A DNA stretch of 64,000 nucleotides from Datura wrightii (GCA_035772735.1 JASDFA010000007.1:148923001-148987000), one strand, 5' to 3'. Counted from the first letter of the stretch, positions 36,574 through 49,805 are shown. The notes: generated by a model from the letters alone, not told the origin. Translations and numbers: made by a program.

Positions 36574-38276
36574 TTTGGTGTAAAAGCTTTGTAGTGTTTG
36601 CTAACCCTCGCGAGCTTGGACATTTTTCAGCTTGAAATTCGGATTAATTATGTTTCGTTAAAGAAAAGAAATTACACATAGCCCCTCGAAGTATGCCTCG
36701 TGTGCACTTAGACCACTTTGAAGTTTATTCGCTGCATCTTCATCAGTCACGATGAACATAGAAAAAATATAAATGTTTTGATTTAATCAATTCTGTTTCT
36801 TCTTCCTTTCGCACGTATTTCATACATTTCAGGTAAAATTATATATGATTTGATAAATTAAATATAATTTTGATAAAATTCACTGAAGTAAAAAAATTTG
36901 ATGGTGCGATTTCAAAGACGAACTAAAGTATTTTATTGACCTTAAAATTAAAAAGATAAAGAATAAATTATTTATTGAATAACTAATCCGGAGTCAAAAG
37001 GGCAACAAAGTGGAGTAAAAATTTTAAGTAGGATACTTATTTTTTTGAATTGACCAGAAAGGACAAATCGTCTAACTTTCGATGAGTTTTCAAATTTAAC
37101 AGTCCACCACCAGACGATCGTTTGATGTTCTGATGAAGGCAAAGACTTAGAGGACACAATATTATCGTTGCAATTGACCACCACCACCATTATTGTCACC
37201 GACCACCTCTGTCACCATTGTCAACCACCATTATCATGGCCAACCACCATTACTGTCAGTCGTTACCACACAGACCACATCCATTATATGGTCGTCGTCA
37301 CCATCACCGTCAGTGTTGTCGCGACCGCCTCTACTCACCACTGTGGTCAATCCCTACTACCAACTACCTCCACCATCACAACTAGCATCACCACCAACTA
37401 TACCACTAACACATCATCAATCACCACTATCAACACCGCCAACTACTAATATCAATTAACTTTACCATCACAACCACCACTACCAACCGCCGCCATCACG
37501 TCATCTACGACCACACCAACCACCTCCATCATCACAACTATCACCACCAACATTACTAGTAACTATCACCATTATTATTACTAGCCACTAACACCATTTA
37601 TTACCACCACCACTATAAGCCATCTCCATCATCACTAGCAAACATAAATATTTCATTTTTTTAATCAAATAATAAATCTATTTCATTAAATTAATATTTT
37701 TTAATATTTAATTATTTTTTACTTAAATTGTATATTTAATTTATTTACAAATAATTAAAGTAGACATATTCAGATGTTGAAAAACAAATGACCTTAATCA
37801 TTCAATATTCAGATCAGGAGACAACATTTAATCATTCAAATGTGCATTTAGATTCAGACGTCTTAATCTTAATGAAAACAAATGAGGCCTAAATTAGAAA
37901 GAGCAGTAGTGAACACAAAAGCAAAAGTTGACAAAGAATTCACAAGTGGACAAGAAATTGTAACTTCAAACAGTTGTTCACTTGCACAATATGTAAAGAT
38001 ACACAATAGACCTTTAAGGCCATATAGTTCATACACAAACTCATTCAAATCAAAGACTCAGTAGTTTAACGTAATTTGAATCACAATGTATCCCTCTCAG
38101 TCCAGACTAAAAAGAAAATCAGGATTGTAAAGAATATATTACATATTTCAATCACAGTTCAGACTCAACTTACAGGTACAGAAAAAGCCCCCAAGAAATG
38201 GTATAATTTAAAGCATATGAAGTGATAGTATCCATTATGTATCTATACATTGCTTTAATGTGGGATTGATAATAAG
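36574..38276. other. Intergenic region between SYP132 3' end and methyltransferase promoter
   Basis: The left part is the methyltransferase promoter and 5' UTR (ATG at 36573). The middle is the CCA-rich simple sequence at 37165-37640. The right part should include the 3' UTR of the syntaxin gene. No gene was seen. Confidence 0.55.
37165..37640. repeat. Cryptic simple sequence rich in CCA/TCA
   Basis: Nearly 500 bp is built from imperfect ACC, CCA, ATC and CAT words with a strong C-over-G strand bias. Open frames across it are Thr/Ser-rich low-complexity shadows. The pattern suggests slippage growth and decay. Confidence 0.9.
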
Positions 38277-41200
38277 TTAAGCACCCTTGTCACTCTTCCA
38301 TGGCTTAATCACACCGACGACGATGATTGCAACAATTATGAGGAGGATGATGATGGCAAAGCACATCCATTTTCTTGAATTCCTTTGTAGTTTCTTTGCC
38401 TTTTGTAGAGCAGTAGTCCCTGATTGCACATGGTCTACAGCAGTTGAAACCTGAAAATTCGGGTTGTTTGCGATGAGGAAATGTAACCATTATCATACCC
38501 GAATGCCAATTTCCTTTCTTAAGAGAGTAGTAGAAGGGATAATACAAGGATAAAGAATATCAGTACCTGTGATTCAATATTATCAAGCATGTCCCCTTGA
38601 GCATCAACCAACACTGCTATATCTAAGAATACCTACATAGCAGAATAGAACAAAAATTTTAACCAAGACATCATTGTCTGTTTTCCTTCCTCTTTTCTAT
38701 CAAGAACTCATTCAATCGTGGCATCATTACTTATGCAGGTTCCCCTCCAAAAACGACTGTATCTGCATGTGCACGGGAAGAAGCATGCAAATACACACAT
38801 ATATAGAGAACAACAACAATATACCTAGTGTAATCCCACAGGTGGGGTCTGGGGAGGATAGGGTATAAAAGGAGCTAATTACCCCTACCTCGTGGAGGTA
38901 GAGAGATCCTTTATTTGTCATATTTTCAATTGGCATCAGGATAGATATGATTAAGCCAAAACTCATCAACATACCTAGAATGGTCCAGATTATGTTTAGT
39001 ATTTTGAACTCAAGTCTAGTCCATAACTAGAAGATTTAAAAAGAAAATATGAAGAAGGGAAGAACTCTTTATTTTGTTGTCGTTGAATTTTTAATCCCTC
39101 TCTCCACTTTTTCAATCAAGGTTCTCCAAGGAAATCTTTGCCACTACTTCCTTTCCGCGTCAAAAGGTATAACAGGAAAGTATAGTACCTGTTGCAACTC
39201 AAGAAGCTTCCTCTCTAATTCTCTAACTGCATCATGCCGCTCTTGAATTTCAGCCAGTGTGCCCATTATCTGCAAGACGCCAACATTGAGAACCAGCATA
39301 TTATATCACTGATCGCTAAACTTTCAAGCGTCACACTAGCAATATTATATATGTAACATAGCTGCTTTATCACGTAAAAGGTCAAAAGTTCGCATGTAAT
39401 ATTATTTAATTGAAAATTAAGAGAAAGAGAAATAAAGATCACGTGATGGGGGATAACTTTCATTGTATATTTCTCTTCTGAGCTAATTCCCCAGCTATTT
39501 GCTCTCTTCTGACACGATTCCAATATGTTGCGCAATTCACCTTTGTTGATGGGTCATCGTATGCTACACATTACTTCAAGGGCAAGCCACCACTCAAGCA
39601 TTAGCAGCTTGAGGATTATAGAGATCTCTGTCAACTTGGCCGCAGCCAGCTAACAACAGTATGTTCAATCATTACTTGGTTTCAAAGTCAAATTACTTTA
39701 TGGCGGTTTCTAACGAGTGGGAAGGAGCTAAGACTCGTGTTTTTTTGAAGCAGCGATATAGCATTGGCATTTGAAAGAAAGGGAATATGTAATGGAATAA
39801 ACACAACATAACGTTAAACAAGAGCTGTTTGCAAGATGTTATAATGGTCACAAGATACTACAGCCACCTAACATGGGGCAAGAGGCTTCCCTTTAGCTCT
39901 AATTTTTTGCCCACTCATGAAACCTCTGCAATGCCTGGGAGCCTGAAGTATAAGTCTCACTCATCTGGAATAGTCAATCCCCACTTGTCATTCCATTTCT
40001 AGGAATTTGAAGATCTATAAACTGTATCGAAAACTCAAGATATGCAAGCAACAACATCTAACATGGTAAAAAATGTTGCAAGGAGACAAAGATAAGGCAT
40101 CATGGGCTTCCATGTGTGTGATTAGAAAGAACCTATCAAAATATTGAGTTGCATGTTAAAGAACTGAAATAAAAAAACACTAAGGGACCGTTTGATAGGA
40201 TGTATTAGAGAAAATAATGCAAGTATTAGTCGTTTGGTAGAATGTATATGTATTTGTCATGGTATTATTTAACCCTTTGTTTGGTAGGATTTGCAGCTTA
40301 TGAATTAGTTACACCCTATTCAATATTATATGGTATATAATTAATATATACCAAACCATGGTATTAGCAATACAAGGGTTATTCATACATGGATAAGCAC
40401 GGTTAAAGATAGAACAGCCCTTAATACACCAAACCAAATAGTAGATAAGAAACAATCTCAGCATAACTAATTGCAGCATTACTAGTAACAACATTATTAA
40501 TACACTCTACCAAACGACCCCCAAGGGGCATAGGACCGGGCCAAAGTCATGTTAACACGGCCAGCGGAAATGCCAAATTGCCCACAGAAATTTAAACTGT
40601 ATACAAGAATGGATTTTTAAATCCAAGAAAAAATAACTCAAGCATTGAGATCTTGATCATATGAGCTATGTGAAAAGGCTATAACCTAGTACTAGGACAT
40701 AAGGTAACAATTCAAAGTTAATGAAAGCAAGAGACCGCGAAAATTGTTGAGCTACCTGTCCTCGGCCTTGTTGCTGAATAGCTTTCTGGAATATCTGTTC
40801 ACTGTCCCCAGTCTCTATCAACCTATCAATTGTCTGAAGGTGAAAATAGAGGGAAGCAAGAAAACAGGGGAGCAGTAAGAAGATATGCAAAAAGAATCTT
40901 AATTTCCCAATAATTCACAAGAACTACCAAGCTTTACCTCTTCATCAGCTCGATTACCCGTCACTGTCGACCACATAAAGAGAAAGATATAAGAAAGAAA
41001 GAATAGCAATTAGAATCTGCTTTAAAACATTTACACTCCACACAGAAATTTCAAACTCAAAAGCTTTGGCACCTGTGAATACTCGCCTTTCAACAACCTC
41101 ACGATATTCATGGTGGATGTTTTCTCTTAAAGTCTGCAAGCATTTTAATCAACTGAGCCTAAGAGCAAGCATAACCTAGAGAAAAAGTCATTCTTAATGC

Positions 41201-44200
41201 AGCTGATGTACCTGAAACTCAGCCATTTTATCTTTGAACTTCTTTTTCAAGGAACTGCAAGCATAGAAAACAAGTCAAGTGAGGACCATAGATATATCAA
41301 GATAAGTATCAAGAATGCACTACAATTCAAGAGAGGAAGACTAGGAAGAGATCAATTAGTGCTACAATCTATCAACTTCTCTAATACATTTAGCACTGAC
41401 AAATCAGAAGCTACTAACTTAAGTTTTCCACATGTGTGCATATAATAACTAAGAAGTAAACATTAGTATAATACCTTCATGATTTGATAAGGTAGTGGTT
41501 ATACAAGGCCGGCATTTGATCTTAACAAGGAATTAAACACTCCTCTGTTAATGTATTACTAAGTGGAGGAAACACACTAACAATATTCTGCTGCCCACAA
41601 TCAAGTTCACCAGAAACCGTACAACCCCTAGCAGAATCATTATTTACTCTCCTAATCAGTACAAAATTTGAGAATGCAAACTTCATTTACTATGAAGACA
41701 TAATACCAACTCTAATGTTGATTCACCCAAGCTATCCCCAAATTCTTCTGCTTTGCCTGCCACAGCATAGTGTCCAAAATACGCCATAGCCAACCAGTAT
41801 GAACATCTCTTTTAAATAAGTTACTTTGAGATACCCATTTAACAATCTCAAAATAGCAAGTGTGCGACAAAATTATAAAGAAATAACTATCAGAGGCACA
41901 AAGGAGAAAAGTTAGCCAAAATTACACTGTTGTTGCTGTTCTTGATCGGTCAACAGCTGATCCTTTACCACACCCTGGTTTGTTTCTATTGGCTAGATTC
42001 TGCAAGAGAACAAACAATAGATCAAAAAGAGAGAGATAAGAGAAGGACCAAAAGTAAGAGACATAAGGCATTTAATATTTCTCACTTCTTTATCAAGTTC
42101 CTCGATTTTTGATTTGATTGATCGAGCTATTCTTCCGACTTCATCGACATCTTTTTCCATGCGCTGCTTAATCGCTGCAGGTTACAATTTTATCATTAAC
42201 AAATACATAATGAAAATGAATAGCAAGAATCAAAGGAAAAAGGGATTTTCTACGGAAAGAGAAATCTTACTCAGTGCAACATACACCTTTTTTACTTGTT
42301 ATCTTATATTTGCTACATTACAAACAATAATGTATTTGCTATTGAAATTTCAAATCATTTAATAAATTTCAAGTTTCAAAAGATGGGAGGAACTGTAAAG
42401 AGTGTTATTATTTGTAGAAGTGTATCAAAAGACGTCACACTAAGGTCTATCTGTCATAAATTGGGATACTCCCTTGAAGGAAAGAACACAAAAATTGAAA
42501 CAGAGTATCTGATTATCGTATGCCTTAATTCATTCTACTTTCTTTATTTGGTACACCAAGAATAATTGACCTATTTCTACCTAATTCTGGACGTCTACCG
42601 GCAGGATACATAAGAACATATAATAATCTCTCTTACATAATCTGAACTTTCCTGCAGTGCCTTTTTCCGAAAGTAAAAACACTTTGACATTTCAAATACC
42701 CTAATGAAGAAATTTTCTAATTCAGCTTTGGTAACACATTGGAAGTTCCTTACTCCAATCAGGTCAAACTATATGGAGTGTCATAATCATGCAAATCAAA
42801 TGGCTACATCACTTGCTAAAACATTATCATGGCAAGAAGATGGATTACCTTTCATAGCAGCAGCTTTTGTGACAGCCTTTGATTCCTCATGAGCATCCTG
42901 TGAAGAGCATGGGGAAATATCTTGAGTATTTACTTATTACCTAGAACTTCAAGAACAAATGGTTATACATAGTGTCTAAGCTCATCCGGTTATGTATATT
43001 GTGCTAAGTAACCTACAAATTGAGCTATAGTTCTTAATTTAACCACATGAACCCCTAAGTTGGTTGAAGTGCACATTTTGAGAGAAAACTATGAATTCTA
43101 AAGGGGACATATGGAAGAGCATTCTAGTAATGCAGAGGAACACAAATTGTCTCTCAGAGTTTTACTATATTACTAAACAGCTAAAGGTCAAAATGGTGGT
43201 CAACCAATTATCTCTTAGACAAAATGCTCTTACTAAATCTAAACATAGTGAACTAGTGGAAATGATGTTGTGAGAGATGACCACTAATATAAATCAGGTG
43301 GTCAATAGGAAGGAAGTGACACATTAAACACATTAGAACTTCACTGATTCTGATATAGATATGTAAATCTGAAAGCCCCTAAACTGAAAAGGAGGACACA
43401 AAAAAATTTAGAATGTGACACCTCTGTGCACTTGGTCATCACAGAGAGTACTGCGAATTTTAAAACGAAATCTCTGCATGTGAAAGTCAGACCTTGGAGC
43501 AGAAAGACGTGCAGTTAAACCAAGAGGCTTGTACACAAAGTACGAATAATATAAGTTACTTTGGAATTTCATAATATAAGTTACTTTGGAATTTCATAGA
43601 TATCGAACACATATCTCATAAAACACAAGAACAAACCAAACTCATAAAAGAGACAAAGGCATGTGCTGCTCAAAGAATGAAAAAGTTGTAAGAGATAGAA
43701 GCAGTATCTCTGGTATACTAAAGAAAAAGAAAAAATCAACCTCACACGGTTCTCCATTTAGATACCTGAACCAAATACCAACATCATAATAAGAAAATTT
43801 CCCCATATTTAGACCCCACCCCTTTGTAGCATTGGCAAAAGAAAGGAAAAAAGTCTGGGTGAATAGACTTTTTCTATTTGCCCTTATATCCACCCCGTAG
43901 GTAAAGAACAGGAAATTTTTTTCTTTTTGAAAAAAGGAAATCTGGAGTACTCTAATACACTTTCAAGGAAATTAGATATCACTTGTTGCAGGTTTCTAAT
44001 GGAAATTGGACCTTCTTAAGAAAGGTTGTCAAGAAGAAAAAAACAATGACATTTATACCTGAAGCTTCTGGAGTAGTTCGTTAAGTCTTTCATAATGTTT
44101 CTCAATTTGTTGAACCTAGCAAGCAAAGAAAATAGGGGCAAGAAATGGAGGAAGTGAGAAATCTTCATGAGACAAATCCAAAATGTGCAGGAAAAGTAAT

Positions 44201-46909
44201 TGAAGGGGAGGGAGAGGGATAGGACGATCATGGTATTATTCTTCCAATGCAAAAGTAACAAGATTATTCAAAAACCTTTCTAAAGAAATCTTCGAGGCCT
44301 AGCTCCCCAGAATTCATTGGTCTATGTGTTCCCATTTCCACATCTCCATTTCTATCATTTTGATGTCTTGGGGTATCAAAAGTATCAAAATCATCCTACA
44401 AGAGAAATCAAGCGGTTATCAAATGAAAAATGAAATTGTATGCTTTTCAACAAGTGCAGCAACATGCTTCAAGGATTTTACCAACCTAAGTCAAAGAAAT
44501 TAAAATCCTGGTAACACTAAATATAGCACTAAGTTATACTAAACTCTTTGAGAAGTCATGCGACACAGACATTGAATATCTTCTGAAATCATTAGTAAGA
44601 AACAAAAGTACTCCCTGGTTATCATTTAAGTAGAAAATGGCAAGACAAAGGCCAATTCTACATACATCTTATATTACATGAAGAGAACCCATGTCCAAAG
44701 ACAGTTGGCCCATGACAAGCAATACCCACAGCTATTGGGGTCGTTTGGTACGCGGGATGGGATATGGAGGTATATCCCATGGGACTATTTTATCCCATTA
44801 TTTTAGTAAAATGGTAGGATAAAATAATCCAGAATTAACTAATACCTCACAGCAAACATGGGATAAAGTTAATCCGAATTTTATCCAGGGATTATTATCC
44901 TTATCCACGTCCCAAACGATCCCTAGAGTTTTACATACTAAATTGAGAAGGATAAGGATTATTCATGTTGCCAGACCAAAAAGTTAAAAGAATATACCAT
45001 TTCTTAAGAAACAATTTCAACTATAAATCACATAACCATATCAGCTCTTTGATTCTAGTTTCCAGCACAAAGGAGGATCTGAGTAGTGCTTGGCACAATT
45101 CTTTAGCAATTCTGCACAAGTTCCCTTAACACTCTTTCATAGATTGAGATAGCTATAGTGACACCATATTAGCATTTTTTTTCTCTTTTACGTTAGACAT
45201 TTGACTAAGCAACAATTTGTTATAGACCAGAATGACAAGCTAAATATTGCTGAAAGGTATAAAAACAGCTTATAGTGTGTCAATTCTTCCACAGAGGATC
45301 AAGCAACTTTGCCTCCTAATATCTAATCATATCAAGAACATCTGTTAAATATTTGCACGGAGAAAGTATGGACACTTAACAGGAGACGATTGAGAGTAGT
45401 GGTTCCTGAAGGAGAAGATCATGCTAAAGTTTGAGCCTTTTTCCTACTCCATAACAGGGAAAACGACAACACGCACACATCATATTTAACAGTGAAGCCT
45501 AAAGAATCATTTCTCACTTTTCTGTATTGTTTTGAAACGGCATGTAGTAAAGGAGCTATTTATATAAAGTTTTTTCTTTTTTATGAAAATATTTAAGCAA
45601 AAATTTTGCATACAAATCCTTATAAGCAATAGAAATTCCAGGAACTTGGTTTCCTTCACTTCCTCTTCCCCTTACAGCATTAGGTATAAAACCAACTTCA
45701 TTATAGTAGCAAAGGAAGGCCAAGAATGCAGCTTTTAATAATTGTCATGATCCAAATGTCATTTTCTGCATTTCTTTTTCATTCATAACTTATCCATTGT
45801 CTAGAACCTGTCAATATCACTCAATAATATACAATTACACACTGCAAACCTTCTTTTTCTTAATCAAATGAGGAAGAAACATGGAAAATTAAGTAATGAC
45901 ATACAAATATTTGACCATTTAGACTATGAAAGCAATGAAAACTAGGGAAAACACAAAAAGGCTCAAACAAGTTTTGTTTTTTCCATTACTTTGTAATTCT
46001 CAGCTGTCGCGCAATAAAATGTTAAATTGGGTACAATGATAAATAGAAGTTGAATCCTTTGAGCTATGAAAGCAAGGATATATGGGAAAAACCAGAAAAG
46101 GGTCAACAACTTTTGCTCTTTCCCCATTTCAGCTCTATTGAGTATAGCGACCAATAAAATTTGGCCCATTCAGCAATGAAAGAAGTGAAACATAGGAAAA
46201 TCCAAAAGAGTCTACAAGTTTTGTTCTTTTCTAATTTCTTTGAATATCTGAGCTGCCACCCAGATCAAAAGAATGATAAAGTGGCCAACATGACAACTAA
46301 AATTTTACCGTATAAGCAATGAAAGCAGGGAAGGATGGAAAAATCCAAAAAGGGTCGACAAATTTTGTTCTCTTTTCCCCATTTCTTTGATTTCTCAGCT
46401 GCCATCCAGATCAAAAAAAAGGGCATGACAACTAAAGTTTGACCCTTTGAGCAATGAAACCAGTGAAACACTTTAAAATCCAAAAAGGGTCGACAAATTT
46501 TGTTCTTTTTGGTCACATTTCTTTGAATTTCTCAGCTGCCATACAGATCAAGAAAATGGTAAAGTGGTCATCATGAAAACTAATACCCTTTGAGCAATGA
46601 AAGCAGTGAAACATGAAAAAATTAGAAAAGGGGTCGACAAATTTTGTTCTTTTTTCTTCATTTCTTTGATTTCTCAGCTGCCATCCAATCAAAAGAAATG
46701 GTAAAGTGGCTACCACGACAACTAAAGTTTGACCCTTTGAGCAATGAAAGCAGTGAAACGTGAGAAAACCCAAAAAGGTTCAACAATTTTTTTTCTTTTT
46801 TCCCCATTTCTTTGTATTCCTCAGCTGCCATACAGATCAAGAAAATGTAGATACAAAAAAAAAGGAAGAGGGAGTAATATGCAAAACTTACATTTAAAAG
46901 GTCGTTCAT
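38277..46909 (-). CDS. SYP132: Syntaxin of the SYP13 class (SYP132-like Qa-SNARE)
   Basis: Qa-SNARE that drives vesicle fusion at the plasma membrane, including constitutive secretion and cytokinesis. Exons: 46909-46892, 44395-44276, 44115-44059, 42897-42849, 42174-42086, 41999-41926, 41254-41212, 41133-41073, 40963-40938, 40833-40756, 39269-39189, 38632-38567, 38450-38277; 311 residues. Features: MNDLLN start, an acidic segment, LGLEDFFRK opening the three-helix Habc domain (about 40-160), the SNARE helix (about 205-267) with zero-layer Gln244 in LVDAQGDMLD, and a C-terminal membrane anchor (283-303, FAIIILLIIVAIIVVGVI) with a short tail PWKSDKGA. The exon 6 donor was placed at GT|GTAATT because that alone keeps TTVSLKKK in frame. 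The first coding exon is only 18 bp, before a 2.5 kb intron with a tandem array. Confidence 0.95.
38808..38910 (-). mobile_element. RTE-type 3' tail fragment in SYP132 intron
   Basis: The plus strand shows AACAACAACAATATACCTAG then GTAATCCCACAGGTGGGGTC, ending in CGTGGAGGTAGAGAG. It is the same 3' module as at 9399-9530, with the TTG tail on the coding (minus) strand. It is in intron 11 of the syntaxin gene. Confidence 0.75.
40194..40521. mobile_element. Tourist-like MITE in SYP132 intron
   Basis: A 328-bp AT-rich non-coding element with ends GGGACCGTTTGATA and (complement of right end) GGGGTCGTTTGGTA, flanked by TAA on the left and CAA on the right, a decayed TAA duplication. Its internal pattern (TATTAATACACTCTACC near the right end) parallels the element at 60600-61027. 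Confidence 0.75.
44737..44923. mobile_element. Tourist-like MITE, second copy of the 988-1201 family
   Basis: Ends GGGGTCGTTTGGTA and (complement of right end) GGGATCGTTTGGGA enclose 187 bp that share ATATCCCATGGGA and AATAATCC segments with the copy at 988-1201. The target duplication is no longer clear. It lies in the first intron of the syntaxin gene. Confidence 0.75.
45918..46850. repeat. Seven-copy tandem repeat of about 140 bp in SYP132 intron 1
   Basis: A unit anchored by GCAATGAAAGCAGTGAAAC recurs near 45927, 46063, 46173, 46314, 46451, 46593 and 46741, each followed by a version of AAAGGGTCGACAAATTTTGT, then TTTCTCAGCTGCCATCCAGA. Copies on the right (next to exon 1) are the most alike and the left ones are decayed. 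Minus-strand open frames across it are repeated translations of the same unit and are not genes. Confidence 0.88.
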
Positions 46910-47140
46910 TGCGGAGAAGATTGAGAGATCTTCTTAATTCTTGGCGCTCTCTCTCTCTCTCTCCCCTCCGTCGTTTTCTTTCTCTGTAAATATTTGCTGA
47001 CCCCCCTTTGAAGAATTTGTAGAGAGAGAGAGAGGCAGAGAGGGAGAGAGAAAGAGACAGCAGTATGAAAGAATGTGCTTTGCTGTTGCAACAGCGTGTG
47101 TGAGAGGAGAGAGAGAGAGAGAGAGGATTCAGTGACAGAG
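46910..47140 (-). promoter_or_regulatory. CT/GA-rich leader and proximal promoter of SYP132
   Basis: On the coding strand the region before the ATG is pyrimidine-rich with CT runs (near 47108-47130 and 47018-47058) and a GA run just upstream of the start (46951-46968). Such pyrimidine patches are common in core promoters and leaders of broadly expressed plant genes. No clear TATA box was seen at a fixed distance. Confidence 0.45.
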
Positions 47141-49396
47141 CGTGAAGGGAGGTTTCTTTTCTACAAACTTCTTTTACTATTTATTTCTTTAATAAATTCT
47201 GTCGTTTCTTTTGCTTCAAAGTTCAAACAAGGACTTCTAATTTTATTTTTTCATAATATTTATATTAAAATCTAATTAATTGAAATTATATTATATATTT
47301 TTAAATAAAAATTATTTATATTTAAAATTTAAACTTGAAATTTTGAATAAATAGTTTTGTATTTGATCAATAAATTTAAAAAAAATTAAATAATAATTAA
47401 TATTTGATCAAATTTTTTAAAATTACTTCTAAATGTATTTTCTTAAAATTATTTTTTAAAAAGATATTTTTGAGAAAAAGCTATTTTTAGCTTCTTAAAA
47501 ATAGTTTTTGCTACTTTTCAAAAGCACTTATTTTTTCTTAAAAGCTCAGTAAATAATATTTTTAAAAATAATAATAAATAAAAATTTATGATCTCTCGAA
47601 AATTTAGTCAAACAGGCAGTAAAAATAAAGTGATCTTGTTCGTTCCGTCGCAACTTTTATTGATAGGACTTGAACCCTATTAGATTAACTTATTTTAGTG
47701 CTTTTAAGTTAAACCTTCTTATGCATACTTTTATAATATTTGAATAAGAAAATATTTTATAATCTTAATTTTAAATTAAAATAATAAAAATTAATAAAAA
47801 ATTATAAATTAGAATTCCCTTAGCTTATAAACTATAAGATCATCCAAACTAGCCCTTGTATTCTTAAATCAATTTTTTCTTTTAAAAAAAAAAAAAGAAA
47901 GAGCTCATAATAGCCCCTTAATTTTGATGTTTCACTAAAAAGCTCTTTATATATAGCTAGGCCACATTTAAAATTAATATAACAAGTTGATAAATATCTT
48001 AACTATCTCTATGTTACATAAACCTCACTGATTGTATTGTTTTTGTTTCATGGTGATAAGATAGAGTTAGTTGTGATTTATTTATACTAATCTCAAAAAA
48101 AATTGAAATTACATTTATTTTCTAATTGATTATAAATAATAGTTAGTACCGATATAAATTTGAATCAATTTTAGTATTAGTTATTTTATATTAAACGTGA
48201 GATAATTTTTTTAAAACTATAATCTAAAAATAGTTAATCCCTTGATAACTCCGTATTTGACACTAAACTATCATTAAATTTATATTTCTCATTAATTAAA
48301 AACTTAGTTTTCGATATAAAGGCTAAATCAAACCCTATAGCCTATAGTGTATTCAACCTTGATATGAATTATAATAAAGATAATTTTAATTTCTCATCTT
48401 TAAATTCAAATTCTTTAAATTATAAAAAAATCTATTACGAGCGTCATTTTTAAAATAATTTTTATAGTATACGAATTTTAAATTATATCAAATAACGAGC
48501 TGAACAAAAAATGTGCAAAAGCCAAGGAGTTCCACTTGCCAAGCTGCCATGGCTGGAGAAAATACATTTGAGAGCCTTATTACCGAGGAGTCTTCCAATA
48601 TCGAACTTCAATACAAAAATCAAACATCAAAAAAATAATATCAAATTTTAATATAAATATTAAACTCTTAAAAATAAAAATCAAAATTTATTATGAACTT
48701 TATTTTTAAAAATATTTTATATAATACATAATTTAAATTTAATTAAATCTCAAGATATATATCAAACAATAAACTAAAACAAAAAATAATTTAGTGTGTC
48801 AAAGGCAAGGAGTTCCACTTGCATGGCTACGGAGAAAATAGTTTTGACAGCGCTATTATCAGAATTAGCCCCAAATTCGGATTCCTGACCCAATTCAAAA
48901 TTTCTTTATTTATTTATTATTATTATTTTTTATCATCTATTTTTTTTTTCTCTCTAATCTGCCTTTGCAATATTGAACTTCAATGCAAAATATCAAATAC
49001 GAAAAAGAAAATATAAAACTTCAGTACAGATATCAAACACCGATAATATAAAACTTCAATACTTTATAAAATAAAATTTAAAAAAAAAAGAAGAAAAAAC
49101 TAACTCCACTTTAGTGGTGAATCGCAATTCCCTCTATTCAAATCAACAAACGATCGCCACGTATACACACGCAGACAACATTGATGACACTTCTCTCAGG
49201 TTCTTCTTCTTCCTCTCTCTTTCGTCCAGTACCTCTCCTTTGATTCCTTTAACCAAAAACTATTTTTTTTTTTTTACCGAAATTAAAAAAGCAAACTTTA
49301 AAATCAATTCATCTCTCATATCTACCGACACTTAAAAGTCCACATTCAATTCCCCGTGTTACGTATAATACGCGGTAAATAGATCCTATCCTTTTC
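47141..49396. other. Intergenic region between divergent SYP132 and Lys/Glu-repeat genes
   Basis: Very AT-rich sequence with no supportable gene. It contains the upstream promoters of both genes and a decayed duplication of about 300 bp (48390-49060). Confidence 0.55.
48390..49060. repeat. Decayed direct duplication upstream of the Lys/Glu-repeat gene
   Basis: The segment with AAGGAGTTCCACTTGC followed by GGAGAAAATA occurs near 48525 and again near 48806, and both copies go on into a stretch resembling AATATTGAACTTCAATGCAA. The AT-rich sequence before each copy is also alike. The unit is about 280-330 bp. Confidence 0.65.
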
Positions 49397-49405
49397 TATA
49401 AATAA
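49397..49405 (+). promoter_or_regulatory. TATA box of the Lys/Glu-repeat gene
   Basis: TATAAATAA lies about 110 bp before a good splice donor (exon end at 49513), consistent with a transcription start near 49430 and a short non-coding first exon. Confidence 0.55.
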
Positions 49406-49493
49406 AATTCTGAAATTTCTGGATTTGTTCTAATATCCAGAACATATCTATTTCTTCATTGTTCATATAGGGAACAGAGTTTCTTGGGGTTTT

Positions 49494-49508
49494 ATGCTGC
49501 TCACTTGA
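49494..49508 (+). other. Possible upstream ORF of four codons
   Basis: In the predicted first exon ATGCTGCTCACTTGA encodes Met-Leu-Leu-Thr-stop. It is the only ATG between the predicted transcription start and the main start codon once the 5'-UTR intron is removed. Effect on translation is unknown. Confidence 0.4.
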
Positions 49509-49805
49509 AAAGGGTAAGTTTTATTTTTGATTATCTCACTTGGGTGTTGTTTATATTGTGTAAAAGTTGATTCCTTTTTGCTGCTTTTGTATCTTTTTTT
49601 ATTGGGTTCTTGTTTATGCTTCTAATTTGTTGATAGTTTTGTTGTGTTTTGAGAATTTGATATGAGGGGCTTTATCTATCAATTTTGAGGATTCATTTAT
49701 AGTTTATGCGATGTTGATTTCGGGGTTAATAAATCCATTGTTTTCAGTATGGATTCTTCACTGTTGTACTTGGTTTTTTTACTTAACTTTTGAGATGATT
49801 CCCTT

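Noticed and set aside
37168..37459. Thr/Ser-rich frames over the CCA-rich stretch
   Set aside because: Several frames are open at once because of simple sequence; no start context or domain.
46265..46909. Overlapping minus-strand frames with a recurring HCFHCSKG motif
   Set aside because: They are repeated translations of the 140-bp tandem unit in the SYP132 intron, not zinc-finger proteins; the spacing follows the DNA repeat.
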